A stretch of DNA of 64,000 nt from Sabethes cyaneus (GCF_943734655.1 NC_071355.1:205097939-205161938), one strand, 5' to 3'. Shown: positions 46,126 through 58,172, counted from the stretch's first letter. The notes: generated by a model not told the origin, from the letters alone. A program made the numbers and translations.

Positions 46126-46317
46126 ATTACTTTTTCCTGCCGTCCCTTTATCAATGGTAGAACCACCGTTTCCAAAAATATTAATACATTTGCTTGACCG
46201 CATTTCAAGGTCAAGACTAAAAGCACGAGGTTTGAGTTAAGTTAAACGCCAACTAAATTAAAGTTTACAGTTTTTTTGGGCAGATGGTTGGTAAAAGGTT
46301 GGATAATGCGTAAAACA

Positions 46318-46847
46318 GACGCCGTAGAGGTCCTTAGCCTCTTATCCAGCAACTTCTATCCCTACCTCACGTGGTACCAGCCGGAATATGGGCAACCTTG
46401 GCGGAGATCGGGTAACTAACCCGTGTGGAAACTAAGGTCGTATACACACAGGGAAGAAGGCACCCTGTTGTCTCGACTCTATAAGATGACAGATAAGATG
46501 AAAATTCAACTCGGAACATGCGGCATTAACAAAGGCGACGAAATAGGGACAAGGAATGGAGACTTGGTACCTAGAACTGCAGATCGCTAAATTTTGTTGG
46601 TGGCGACAGGGTGCTGCTCGATCTGTTAGAATCCCGAAAGTTTGGCATTGTAGTACTGCAGGAAATCGGTCGCAAAGGCGACAAGGTGTGGAGGATCCGT
46701 GGCGGCAAAGCTCAATTTTTCCAGAGCGATGGAGCGCCCAACGAGCTGGGAATGGGCTTAGTATTGGGCAAAATGCAGTATCGCGTAATGGACTGGAAAG
46801 CGATCAACGAGAGGACGATAAAAGGCCGTTCTTCAACTACTTGAACC
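46318..46847 (+). pseudogene. RTE-like element, 5' UTR and endonuclease N-terminus
   Basis: The 5' region (CTATCCCTACC, CCTTGGCGGAGATCGG) is shared with 59,330-59,420. An interrupted endonuclease follows: LLDLLESRKFGIVVLQEIGR, MGLVLGKMQYRVMDWKAINE, and in the next frame a PFFNY end. The gene continues at 47,866 beyond a nested LINE insertion. Frameshifts make it dead. Confidence 0.75.
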
Positions 46848-47865
46848 ATCGTTCAACAACGTCTCTGGCGTACCACAGGGGAGCAACCTTGGACCTTTGC
46901 TCTTTTCTCTTTTTATAAACGAACTATCATATCTTCTGCCACCAGGTTGTCGATCTTTTTATGCCGACGATGTAAAAATCTTTAAAGTTTTTAAAATGGA
47001 CTCCGACTGCATTGAACTGCAAAACCTCGTGGACAAATTTGAAGATTGGTCCTCGAATAACAGGCTTACCGTCAGCATCTCAAAGTGCTTCGCCATCTCC
47101 TTTCATCGTAAAAATAAGCCAATAGGTTTTAGTTACAACATGGCAGGACATTTGTTACAACGCGTCTATCACGTTCGTGATCTTGGTGTCGTCCTGGATA
47201 GCGCACTAACCTTCCGTATACACTACAACGACGTTATCTCCAGAGCCAATAAGCAACTTGGATTTATTTTTAAAATCGCCAAGGACCCGTACTGTTTTCG
47301 ATCTTTGTACTATGCACTTGTAAGGTCTGTCTTGGAATTCGGATCAGTGATCTGCTGTCCATATCAACAAATTTGGATCACTAGAATCGAAGCAGTGCAG
47401 CAAAAATCTCTACGGTATGCCTTCCGCCATATGAGGAACGCTGCCGTCTGCTTAACTTGGAGACTCTTGAAAGAAGACGTGCTAACGCTCAAGCCACGTT
47501 CCTGGCTAGATTGCTATTAGGAGATATTGACAACCCCGCACTTCTGAGTCAACTGAATCTGTATGCTCCTGAACGACCCCTCAGAACTAGGTATTTCCTG
47601 CACCTGCAGGGACGGAGTGCAAACTACGGACGGTACGACCCTATCCGATTTATGGCAATGCGGTTCAACGAACTCTACGGTTGGTTCAATTTCAACATGA
47701 CGCCCAATAATTTTCAACGACGACGACGACGACGTCTCTCGTAGACGATAAATTTGTCATTGTACTATTGTATGTATTTACTGTCATATGTGTTTATATC
47801 ATGAAAACCACCTTGTGTCCCATGATCTTTTTACAAATAAACAAATGAACGTGCATTGTCCACAC
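46848..47865 (+). mobile_element. 5'-truncated CR1/Jockey-like LINE nested in RTE, TSD TGAAC
   Basis: It begins inside the RT domain at NNVSGVPQGSNLGPLLFSLF. It contains YADDVKIFKVF and a thumb region (VLDSALTFRIHYNDVISRAN), followed after a frameshift by a C-terminal domain ending near 47,744. The 3' end is ACAAATAAACAAA. The 5-mer TGAAC lies at 46,843-46,847 and 47,866-47,870, and removing the insert reconnects FNY with NVHCPHEG of the RTE endonuclease. One frame (46,897-47,520) is open for 207 codons, but the element lacks the endonuclease. Confidence 0.8.
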
Positions 47866-49640
47866 GAAGGTAGACCCGACGACGAGAAGGAAGCGCTCTA
47901 TGCGCAGCTGAAGGCAACGTTCGACAGCTGCTCGCCACGGGACATCAAGATCGTCATCGGGGATATGAACACCCAGGTTGGTTCGGTAGGGAAGTAATGT
48001 ATAGACCGCTGCGCGGGCCCTACAGCATCAGCTTTGCAGCTTCCCAAGGTTTGGTGATCATTAGCACTTTCTATCCCCACAAAGATATCCACAAGCTATC
48101 TGGAGATCACCTGACCAACGAACCTCGAACCAAATCGACCATATTCTCATCGAGGGCCGGTTTTTTTTTCGAACATCATTCTCGGATGCTCCCTACGGGG
48201 TGCGGATATCGACTCGAACCATTGCCTAGTAGCAGCACATGGCGCTCAAAACTGTCAACGGTTTATACCTCGTGACAAAACCGCCCTCCTCTGTTAAACA
48301 TTCGGCAATTAGACAACTCGCGAGTTGCCGAAAACTACGCGTGCATTCTGGATGAAGCTCAGCCTTCCTCTGTGGAGTTAGCTGCTTCGACCCTCGAAAA
48401 CGGATGGAGTTGCCAAGAACCTCTAGCAATGGCACTTCACTGGATAATTTCAAGGATTTGGCAGGAGGAGAAACTACCGGTGGAGTGGATGGAAAGGGTA
48501 GTCTGTCCCATTTACAAAAAAAGGCGACCAGCTAGATTGCTGTAACTACTGCGGCATTACGCTGGTCAACGCCGCCTACAAGGTACTCTCTCAGATTTTG
48601 TTGCGTCGTCTATCTCCAATAGCAAGCGAATTCGTAAGCCAATAGCAGGCGGGTTTTATGAGTTTTATGGCAGGTTTTCTCCGAAAAAAATTGTCGAGAG
48701 TACAGCGTGCCCACACATCATCACGCATCGCTTTTCGAAGATTTCAAAGCAGCATACGATACAGTTGAACGCGAATAACTATAGCAGATAATGAACGAGT
48801 ACGGTTTTCCGGATAAAATGGCGTGGCTGATCAAAGCTACCCTGGAGCGAGTGATGTGCTATGTGCGCGATTCGGGGACACTCTCGAGTCCTTTCGAATC
48901 GCGCAAAGGGTTGCGGTAAGGGGATGGACTGTCCTGTATGTTATTCAACAGCGCTGCCGAAGGTGTGACCTAGCGAGTAGGCATCGAAGCGAGAGGAACG
49001 ATCTTCAGCAAGAGTGGTCAACTCCTAGCCTTCCATCATTATTAGAAACCTTGGGACGGTGGGTGGAGGCAATCTACTCCAGACTAAAAAAGGGAAGCTA
49101 GGAGGATAGGGTTACTAATCAATGCGTCGAAAACCAGATATATGGTAGAAAGAGACTTCAGAGAAAGCAACGTTTGCCTCCCACGGAGAGTGATTATTGA
49201 CGGCGATGAACTGGAAGTGGTTGATGAATTTGTGTATTTAGTGTTGGAAATAGTCGAAAAGTGTTGCGGTCTATTTTTGGCGGAGTACAAACGGATAGCA
49301 GAGAGTGGCGTAGGCGTATGAACCACGAGCTGCAGGCATTACTTGGAGAGATTCCCATCGTACACCTGTTAGGCGAAAGTTGAGAGACTGCGGCGGGTCG
49401 GCCACGTCGCAAGGATGCCGGACGAAATCCGCAGTGAAATCCGTTCTCTTCAAGAACCCCACTGGCACAGTCATAAAGGGGCTCAACGAGCTAGATGGCT
49501 TGTACAGGTTGAAGAAGACTTGCGTGTGTCGAGACGCGTAACGAATTGGCGACGAGTAGGACAGGACCTAGTTCAATGGAGAGGAATTCTGGATACGGCA
49601 AGAGCCACCCCGGGTCTCGGCTGGTAAAACAACAACAAAC
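47866..49640 (+). pseudogene. RTE-like element, endonuclease C-terminus and RT
   Basis: Resumes with NVHCPHEGRPDDEKEALYAQ and KIVIGDMNTQVG (a catalytic GDMN block). Next comes a linker (VEWMERVVCPIYKK), an RT in broken frames (NAAYKVLSQILLRRLSPIAS; a remnant FDD-proximal block), then the C-terminal GAQRARWLVQVEEDL block. It ends ARATPGLGW before an (AAC)n-like tail at about 49,627-49,650. Many stops and frameshifts. Confidence 0.78.
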
Positions 49641-49649
49641 AACATCAGT

Positions 49650-51500
49650 TTTGATTGCAATGGTTTCTAATCGAAATTAGTTTTCAGAAAAAATTGTCCT
49701 GTGTATATCGAGTTTGATTTATATCGAGGGTGTCTTATGTCGAGGTATAGGTATCCCTGTAGCCCAATTTTTATCGGACTAACGGTGAATGTAGACCATT
49801 TTGAGGCAGCCAATTTAGCAAACTAAAGCAGATAATGCTATTTCATGATGGCGAATAAATGTTACATGTAAAGTATTTTATTTCGATTCATAACTTCTTA
49901 GCTTTTCTACTGTCAAGTACCAATTTCTGTGTGTATTAACTTATTGTGGTTATTATAACCATTTTTGGTCCTATATTCTTGGGGTTTATTGAAATTATTT
50001 TTTTCTGGATAAATTTCGGATTACACACGAATCCATTCTAAACAAGACATATTATAATATGCTATATGCATATATGCTGATCAACTCATGCGAGATAAAG
50101 TGTTCGAACCGGCGAGTTTAGAATGAAATAGAAACACACCATTTTTCAGTTTCACTGTTCTGCGTAAAGTCGTAATTAAACAGCGTTTGGAACGAAACAA
50201 TGTCTATTTCTCGGAGAGTTAGACAATAACTCAAGCTTATGTTCGCATTTTTCATGCGTGATAGGAAAAACTCTGTAGGTACACTGCTTATAGCCGTAAA
50301 CCATTTACAAAATGCTGGCAATTTCTATTAGCTTATTATAAAGAAACATTCCTACCTTCACCCGTTCACTCTTGTTCGATACAACACCGCCCCCCCCAAG
50401 CTGCGATATGTTATGTTGACTTTGTTAAGTTTGATATTTTCTTGTATTCCGCGAGTTTCTTTTACTTTTTTTTGCTTCGCAAATCCACGCTCGCAACACA
50501 GCCACCGGCAGAACCTTTTATTATGTATACACAACTTGAACGAATTTGGCTGAAAAGTTGCCTCTTCAGTTTTGTTTGCGTTTGCGTCCTGTTCGAATAA
50601 TATAGCAACCGTTTTTCGGTGGAATGCTACTGGTTTGCCTCGAACTCGAACTGGCACGATTGCTGCAGCAACAGTTTCCATACCTACATATACTATATGT
50701 AGGTATATGTACATGTGTTTCGCACAGCGCTTCATTCCCCCGCGAAAATCATGCAAACATAAGCACTCATGCTAGAGCAGATGTAGAATCATAAAGTTCG
50801 TAATGAAAAAAGTTGATCTAATCGGTTTTACTTTCATAAACTTGTTCAACCTGCTCCCACCTGCAGAAAGACGGTGGAAAATTCTCTGCAGGCAGCCGAG
50901 GAAAATTCTTTTCATCTACTTTAGAGTAGGGACGATTGACAGAACGGGAAGGCACGAGCTCGGATTGCGTTAAATATTATTTGAAGTTGGTTACTTTTTG
51001 TGTTTTGATTAAAATTGTCAATTAAATGATCGAGATAAAACAGCTGTCGTGGGGAGCCTGCTGGGTTCGGATGCTGCTCGCAAGTTAATAATTTCGATTA
51101 TGAAAATACTGACTACGAGCGTACTACCTATAGGTAACATCGACTGATTTTGCCTGTGTTTGAAGTAAGAAAATATGGTTCCTGTGACTAATGGCACCGT
51201 AGAAATTTCAATCGTTCGAAGTATTTCGAAGAAATGGTAAATGATTTGGCAATCAAATACATTTTTATCAGAAAATTACCGCTGATGGTTTCGTTGGTAA
51301 TACTGGAAGCATGGTACTGTTTTGAATGTCGAATGTGAAATATGTGTGATATTCAAAATTTTCACATAACATATTCACTTCCATCGACCAAATCAAGCAT
51401 CAGAAACTTTTCAAACTATACCGAAGTGTTCTATTTTATTTTCTCAATAAAAACCAGTAAATTATAAAAACCTCCAACTCCTACGTTTAACTATCCAATA
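49650..51500. other. Mostly unassigned AT-rich sequence
   Basis: A small motif cluster at 49,700-49,750 (TATCGAG/TGTCGAG repeats) resembles one end of a pogo-like MITE, without a visible partner. A short imperfect palindrome (ATACCTACATATACTATATG) lies at 50,679. No genes recognised. Confidence 0.4.
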
Positions 51501-53640
51501 CAATTTTCCGCTTACTTTACTCCCCCGGTATCTTCCACGTATGCAGTAGACCCAACCCAACGCACCACAAAACCGACGCCATCGCTAACTAGCGGAACAA
51601 AATTTGCTAATGCTCACAACAAATTATGTGCTCCAAAAACCCTCATTCAAATTCCTTACCCGTCGACGTTTTCGAATTGCCAATGGACCCAAACAAACTT
51701 CCTTGCTCCCTCGTTTTTGGGCAGTAGTCTGAAGGAAAACAAGATAACACACTATTTTCCACTAAATTATCTTCCAGGGAACAGTTCGTGTGCACACAAG
51801 GGCAGACGGCGTGGCGGCCGATAGGCCCAGGCGAAACCCACAGTCAGCATGTTATGTAACTCGGGCCGGTCGGTGTGGTGGTGGTGTTGTGTTTCATAAT
51901 GCCAGCCAGCCATCCGGCCATCCAGCCGGCAGGTCCCTAAAACACTGACTCATCTCCATTTGTTGATCAGAACAACAAATGAAAGCGATTACGTGGTCTG
52001 TCCGCGTGCCAGCTTAACCCGTGTGAATACTGCGGGATGGCTCCGAAATCGAGTGTCGCGTGTTGGGTGTTGGGCTTTTGTAGCAGCTTCGGTCGCATTT
52101 GTTAAGTCAAATGTTTACAAGCGTTCACATATCTAAATAATTATCTTTTCGCTCTGGGTTTTGACTGCCGAATGACAACGGTTGGCGACGGTCAATTTCC
52201 CATGCGAACCCTGCAGTCCCTGGGCAAGGCTCGGCTGATTTGATGCTGGTCCCGGCAAAAGTAAAACTACATGGAAAATGAATCAGGGAGGATTTCAATT
52301 TACTGTCCGGGTCCCCGGAGTCACCTGCCAGCGAGAAAAAGGCCGCCCAACCGAAAAGGGACGCATGATACGGGTTACGGGAACAAAGTGGATATTTGTT
52401 TGCCTGGCAATCTGGCATTTTTTTGAACCTCTGCCTGTTTCGTACGAACACAACAAGAACTTGAAATGTATTCCACCCGCCGAAAAACCCGTCTCGGAAC
52501 ATTAGCGAGAAAGAGTTCCACTCTACAGAAAATGCCACTTTGATGAAGATGTACAGGGGGCTGTTGAGCATTTGCAAGAAATCCGGATTAGGCCGGAAGG
52601 CGTTTCGGCACGAATGATTTTGCGATCAGACAGCTCGGGTAAACAGCCGTAACGCGCCTCTACATTCAAGCTATTCAAGCCTACAGGGAAATATCAATCT
52701 TGACAACTGCGGTGAGTGATTCGAGTCGGGTTGATTGTGCTTGTGCGGAACTTGAGATTGTTTCGTTTCGGAAGAAATATATGAGCGTATAGTTAAACTT
52801 TCAGAATGTTGATGGATTTTGTGGTAACCAGCCTCAAACTTCAATGGAGAACTTTGTGCTAACTAGGCAACTTTGCGTAAGCACTTTATTTTTCTGAAAT
52901 TTATCTAAAAAGGTTATTACAAAAGGATCGAGTTTTCTGATATGGGGTCACTTATTATTTTGATAGGATATCAATTCAGAATTTTGTTCGTAATTGTAGA
53001 ACAGCGTATTTTTAGATCTTGAGCATATAGAAGCTAAGAAAAAACAACTGGTTTGCAGTGCATTTGCATTAACCAAAACAGAATGCGTAATTCTTGATTC
53101 CTAATCAATGTTGAGTTTCATCTCATGACATGATGTGTTTCATCTTAAGTGGATGATATGAAAAATGATTAATTATTTGGATAAACTGGAAAATTTCGAT
53201 ATATATGTATGTATGTATGTATGTGGTTAACCACCATCACCTCAAGGGTTTTCATTGTATGCAAGTAGAATTACTGCAGAATCGAATTTATATACCCAGA
53301 AACTTTCATGTCATGCTGTTCGTGAAGGACCAAAAGAGGTTGGGTAGATCTATAAGCAATGTCGCTTATATGATTCCACGGGAATATAAGAGACTCCTTC
53401 GACCATAGACTACCGGTTTCTAGATACATAACTCGCCGTGCAAACTTATCTTGCGTGATGATTGGTGTGCTAGAAGGGCGTGTCAAAATCCTCTCCGATC
53501 TTATATGACTTGGGCTGGTTACCACATCCCTCATCCAGTCCTCGATACATTCGATACCCTGATGCTCCCTCCCCTTTACTATAATGATGGTATATGGCAA
53601 TGTAAAAAATATGTGTTATATCAATAAACAATATATAAAG
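51500..53640. other. Unassigned GC-balanced to AT-rich sequence
   Basis: Short frames on both strands at 52,125-52,577 have no recognisable motifs. A small (ATGT)n run occurs at about 53,206-53,224. This may be single-copy non-coding DNA. Confidence 0.4.
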
Positions 53641-53675
53641 CTTACTACATATAGCAACTATAAGATGAAATTAAG

Positions 53676-53880
53676 AATATATGGGCAAAAATAGAACAAT
53701 CTCACCAGCAGTCCTTCGAATGGAATAGAGTTGCATCATTTGAGTTTCTGGTATCCATGAAAATTATTTAAACTTTTTTCGACCAAAGTTTTCACTGAAC
53801 AGTAGGAGATGCTTCATGAGCTAAAACGAAACAAATAATTAAAATAACTTATATGAAGCTAACCTACTAACAAGGTCGTA
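53676..53880 (+). repeat. Unknown repeat, second copy of 11.59-11.83 kb
   Basis: Shares AGAACAATCTCACCAGCA, CAGTAGGAGATGCTTNAT and AAACGAAACAAATAATTAAA with the first copy in the same order. Confidence 0.55.
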
Positions 53881-54510
53881 CTAACTGTGAATCATGTCAA
53901 CCTGATCCTATGCAGAAAAACTCACGGGTGAGGTTTTATTTTTTCATAGCAAAAAGCACAAAACTCACACATATTTCTTCCCGCTTGATCACATTCTGCT
54001 TTGCTTCACCTACTACCCAGAGCTATGTACATGTACATACATACAAATTCGTTGCTGAACAGCATAGGCTGTGAGTGATCATAAGAGAATGAATCTCTAA
54101 ATTAATCGCAAAGATAAACTAAAACACACATTTAAATAGCATGTATATTTAATTCTTATTAGGCTTTTTACTTTCCAGTTAAGAAAATGTCGATACCCTC
54201 GAAGGAAAAATGTAAATTCCACCGATATGTTTGTTGTCCTAATTCATGAATATGTGCGGCATTTTTCACTGCTGATGTATTCTCTGACGGTAGATTCTCT
54301 TTCGCTCTCTTGTCCGTTGTATGAAATGCTAGCTGTAAAGGAATTGAGTAAAATGCTCACAACTGAATTTGGTTCACATCGCATAGCAACAGAGACATCA
54401 CGTATAGTAGTGAGAGAAATTCATCTGTGAGTTTGGTGCTTGTGATCAAGGTTTAAATTTCATGTGCTTGAAATCTCATTGTGTTTTTGCTGCTAAGAAT
54501 TTTTCAACAT
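53880..54510. other. Unassigned AT-rich sequence
   Basis: No recognised feature. Confidence 0.45.
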
Positions 54511-54511
54511 T

Positions 54512-54722
54512 GCTTCGGGGTACGATGCTGGCCTAACAAACCAGTCGTCGCAGGTTCGAATCTCGGCTGGGAAGTGCTGCTATAGACCCAGTAGGATCGT
54601 TGCACTAGCCCCGTAATTGTCTTGTACTGTACTCTAATAACCGGCTGCGAATAAGAACTGCTGGATAAAGAAGAGTCAAGTTCTCAACAGGACGTTTATA
54701 CCCATGGCTTTGCTTTGCTGAT
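54512..54722 (+). mobile_element. tRNA-derived SINE (family 1), copy 3
   Basis: A head with CAGGTTCGAATCTCGGCTGG (box B) and a body with AGTAGGATCGTTGCAC and ATGGCTTTGCTTTGCT; more diverged from the other two copies. Confidence 0.7.
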
Positions 54723-54784
54723 TTTCTTTGTGGATCAGCCGTCACCCAAACCCGCAGTTTTGAGATCAGGCAGCCGGGAACCAC

Positions 54785-55395
54785 CCAGGATCGCACCTCC
54801 TAGCTGGGCTACTGAATAGAGCATTATCGGGTAAAGCCACGTGGAGGCGCTGGATAGGGGCTTGGGATAGCTGGAGTTATGTTGGACGCTACATAACCGC
54901 AAGGTTATCGAGTTTGCTTTGACAAGCGAGTGGTTGTGGGTTCAAATCTTAGCTGGATCAGGCCATTCGATATCAAGTGACTTTAACATGGGTTTGTTCT
55001 CAGGCCCCCATTACCCTTCCTTCATGCTGAATTCTATATGCCGCCCATAAAAGCAATTTTGACAGTGCAAAAAAATCACTCTTTTAGTTAAATGTACTGG
55101 TCCACCTCGCCAGAGATGGCTATAATTGGAGACAATACTGTAATTGAGGAGCAAGATGGGTAAAGTAGAGTTAGCATTGAAGGAAGAGTAAACCCCACTA
55201 CACACAAGCACGCATAAAATTTAAGCATATCGCTCATTCAATAGCGATTATAGCACAAAAATGCAGTGCAGGTTATATAGCAAACACCCGGGCGATATCA
55301 CAATAGATCAACGAGATTGGTCGCAGTGATGAGTCCATACAGCAAAAAAAGGTTGGACGCTTCCTCATTTACCTTCCTCATTTCATGCCCAACTG
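54785..55395 (+). repeat. 'GCACCTCCTAGCT' repeat family, copy 3 (split by a SINE)
   Basis: ATCGCACCTCCTAGCTGGGC to GTTGGACGCT (54,890) on the left, and GTTGGACGCTTCCTC...CATTTCATG on the right. The SINE at 54,891-55,351 separates the halves. Together they reproduce the structure of the copy at 11.9 kb. Confidence 0.65.
54891..55351 (+). mobile_element. 461-bp SINE (family 3), TSD GTTGGACGCT
   Basis: A tRNA-like head (GTGGGTTCAAATCTTAGCTGG as box B), a long body and a terminal CAATAGATCAACGAGATTGG plus CGCAGTGATGAGTCC followed by an A-run. A perfect 10-bp direct repeat lies at 54,881-54,890 and 55,352-55,361. The same 3' end forms the 53-bp stub at 28,842-28,894. Confidence 0.8.
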
Positions 55396-55539
55396 TAAAA
55401 TTTCGATATATAGACTAAAAATATATTGTTCCAATGCTCATTGGCGTAGCTAGGAAATTTCCCTGGAGGGGTCTAGGGGGTGTCTTCCAAAAAATCTTTG
55501 ATTATGATCTTGTTACTCTGGCTGTCACCGATTGGACAA

Positions 55540-56335
55540 GGTTTTGTAGGGAAATACCAGGCGGGCTTGATGAGGGTCTGCACAATTACCAGAAATATAG
55601 GGAGTACAACCTGGGGTGACATTGCGCATCTCGTTTCGAGTGATTTTCGTTCGAGACGCCCATTTGTTTAACGTGGTCGAAACGAACCAAAATCACTCGA
55701 AACGAGATGCGCAATGTCACCCCTGTCTGCGCATCACATCGTTATTGATTTGAAAGCAACATACGATACAGTCGATCGAGACCAGCTATGGCAGATAATG
55801 CACGAACACGGTTTACCAAATAAACTGACGCAACTGAGCAGAGCTACATTGGAGAGAGTGTTATGTTTCGTGTGCATCTCGTGGATACTTTCGAGTTACT
55901 TTGAGACGCGGCGAAAGCTGGGACAAGGTGACGGCTTATTTTGCATGCTATTCAACATCGCACTTGAAGGGGTGATCAGACGAAATCGGAATCTAGGACG
56001 AGTGTTCTAAACATAAATGCGGCCAAGACCAAATACTCAAAGGAAACAAACGCGTGCCAATCGCGGACGGTAACTGTTAATGGCGATGAACTAGAAGCAC
56101 TGTTTGGAGAGTTTGCCATCGTCATCTGGCGAAAGTCAGTAGGCTACAGTGTGACGAAAGCAGTTCTCTTTAACATCTGCACCAGCATCAGGAACAGGGA
56201 GGCTCAACGTGCAAGATGGCTCGACCAGGTCGAAAGTGATTTGCGACTTCTGTGACTGGGAAATTTGCGACGAGTGGCCCAAGATGTAGTTGAATGGAGA
56301 CGAACGCTTGAAACAGCATGAGCCGGGGTGGTTAC
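55540..56335 (+). pseudogene. RTE-like RT fragment inside the hAT-like element
   Basis: Blocks: VGKYQAGLM, then QKYREYN, then (after a MITE) AHHIVIDLKATYDTVDRDQL and MHEHGLPNKLTQL. Next come LGQGDG and LFNIALEGVIRR, then, in other frames, AQRARWLDQVESDL and a terminal VEWRRTLETA. Several internal deletions and shifts are present. Whether it inserted into the hAT element or was captured is not decided by the sequence. Confidence 0.75.
55614..55722. mobile_element. 109-bp hairpin MITE with CTG duplication
   Basis: GGGTGACATTGCGCATCTCG runs into about 40 bases that recur as reverse complement ending GTCACCC. CTG flanks both sides (55,611-55,613 and 55,723-55,725). Removing the element and one CTG restores the RTE frame EYN-L-SAHHIVIDL. 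The loop is short (about 30 bases). Confidence 0.75.
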
Positions 56336-56454
56336 TAACCTACTGACGACGACGACAACTACGCTTTTGCGATGCCTAGTGAAAAAGAAAATATCTACAC
56401 AGCGGGAACATATACACTGAGTTTTTCCCGGTTTCCAATTCCAATGAGCAACAT

Positions 56455-56531
56455 TTCTAGAGGGGGCCTGCAGAATTCTGGAGGGGGCCTGCAGAATTCT
56501 GGAGGGGGCCTACAGAATTCTGGAGGGGGCC
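56455..56531. repeat. 21-bp tandem repeat, ~3.5 copies
   Basis: Unit AGGGGGCCTGCAGAATTCTGG, repeated with one A/G change in the third copy, at the inner right side of the hAT-like element. Confidence 0.9.
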
Positions 56532-56617
56532 TGGTACCCCATGCACCCCCTCTAGCTACGCCAATGCCAATGCTCGAGCCCACAACTGTCGATTGCCGGT
56601 CAAGTTTAAAACCGTTA

Positions 56618-56700
56618 CACCACTGCCGCACCCTTCTATTAGGTTGTCTAATATTTAGTTTTGTTTCGCTCTTGCAATTTAGCCAGCCTCCCCACACTTA
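56618..56700 (+). repeat. Short repeat shared with 32.6 kb
   Basis: CCACTGCCGC, TCTATTAGGTTGTCTAATA and TAGTTTTGTTTCGCT follow the order of 32,567-32,660. Confidence 0.45.
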
Positions 56701-56776
56701 TTCATCGACTTACTCATGTAGCTCGTGAAATACGAGAAAATTAGATTTTTACCAAATGGTTTCGGATAAGGTATTA

Positions 56777-56941
56777 CAGCCTGAATTCGTTAATTGGGCC
56801 ACGACTGCACTCCCGCTGATTCGCTAATTGGGCCGACTGACAGTTGTTAGAAATTTCTAAACTCGAAAATTCCATACAATTTTGACATTCAAGTTGTCAC
56901 ATAGCCCAATTAACGAACCACCAATTAACGAAACTTTGCTG
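56777..56941. mobile_element. 165-bp TA-flanked MITE with doubled sub-repeats (pogo-like)
   Basis: Each end carries two copies of a TTCGTTAATTGG-type motif (left TTCGTTAATTGGG and TTCGCTAATTGGG, right the complements). Ends CAGC...GCTG are flanked by TA. Non-coding. The TA target and end structure suggest pogo/Tigger-type relatives. Confidence 0.65.
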
Positions 56942-56944
56942 TAC

Positions 56945-57286
56945 TCTTAACTCTTCATTTTTTTAGCGGAGTTCCCTTACAAATGAATGCTGATCTAATC
57001 GACACAGATTCATCAAACCATTCAAGGACCTACGATACAACACGACCTACTTAGCGAATTTATATCAGTCCGCCAGTAATGGCGTGTCAAGTAATAAACA
57101 AAAGGTGAGGCAACCGATCTTTCAGAAGCATGTTTTGGCCCAAAAATATTGAAAAATTGTTGGATGGCGAGTCCATTTTTATATAATCAATTAATTTTTG
57201 GCAAAAATGCAGGCCGGTTTTAAATCTCCGGGCTTCCGTACATACCTGGGAATTTTTAACATTCAATTTTATGGGGAATGTGGCAT
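56945..57286. other. Unassigned AT-rich sequence
   Basis: No recognised feature. Confidence 0.4.
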
Positions 57287-58172
57287 CTCAAGTAACAATT
57301 CTAAGTTTTGTTACGTACTTCTAGTAGCTTTCATGGCCTACTTCATTTTATTATTCATTTTATGGCCTAATAAAACTATAAGCTCCATCAGAAATCAGTG
57401 ACAACCGCTATAAAACCACCTTCGGACTAAGTGGCCCACTCAGAGGCTTTTAAAACCTCATTAAAAATCAGGTTATAAGCTCAAGTAATTTATCACACTC
57501 TGCAGAAAGCAGCAATAAAACCAATTATAATTTTCACTGCTTGGCAGCTACCGCCATAATTTAATTAGGCTTTTCGTTACAAAGCTGTAAAGCATACAGC
57601 TTGCTCTGATAAAACACTAAATTAGTTCGCCAACTCTGTTAACTTGCAAATACATCCTGTTCGATTTGGTTAATCGCGACCCTAACAGAACGTGCGATAG
57701 AATAAATAATAAATTTTCAGCAATCTCCGTAGTTGTGCAGCATATGCGCATTATATTTTCGTTCCTATTGGTATAATAGGTGGATAAAGTTAACGCGTCA
57801 ACAAAATTTTGCAATTTTTGAGAATTATTTGTTTTAATAAAATACATATATTAAGTTATCCAACGGAAATTTGTAACAAAATCATTTTAGTTACTTCCGG
57901 TGACATGAATATCGATTGATAATAACTTTTTTTCTGCACCAAACTGTGCTTAGAAGAATTTTTGTTTGTGAGCCAAAACTAAAATATGACAAAATGGCCT
58001 CGCATAATAAATGATTTTGGTGTTGAACTCTAATGTTCTGCATGATAGCTGTAATAAATCTGATTCGTCAGGGTGTTACCTTTTTAATGGCTCTATAAAA
58101 CTAAACGATTTTTTTCAGTTTGATAAGCATCCGTACTGAAGTTTTTGGACCGTCTTAGTAGAATACGAAACC

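Larger units (their letters stand above)
55439..56566. mobile_element. 1.13-kb hAT-like element, TSD CCAATGCT, carrying RTE DNA
   Basis: TIRs CATTGGCGTAGCTAG at the left end and CTAGCTACGCCAATG at the right. A perfect 8-bp duplication CCAATGCT lies at 55,431-55,438 and 56,567-56,574. CA...TG ends with 8-bp TSDs fit hAT. The interior consists of a G-rich left part, a broken RTE pol fragment (about 55,540-56,335) and a 21-bp tandem repeat near the right end. No transposase is seen. Confidence 0.8.

Noticed and set aside
52125..52577. 150-residue minus-strand ORF
   Set aside because: No recognisable domain, and the opposite strand is open over the same GC-balanced stretch; probably chance.
56455..56531. 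CRISPR-like short repeats
   Set aside because: Head-to-tail 21-bp repeats without spacers in a eukaryotic transposon.
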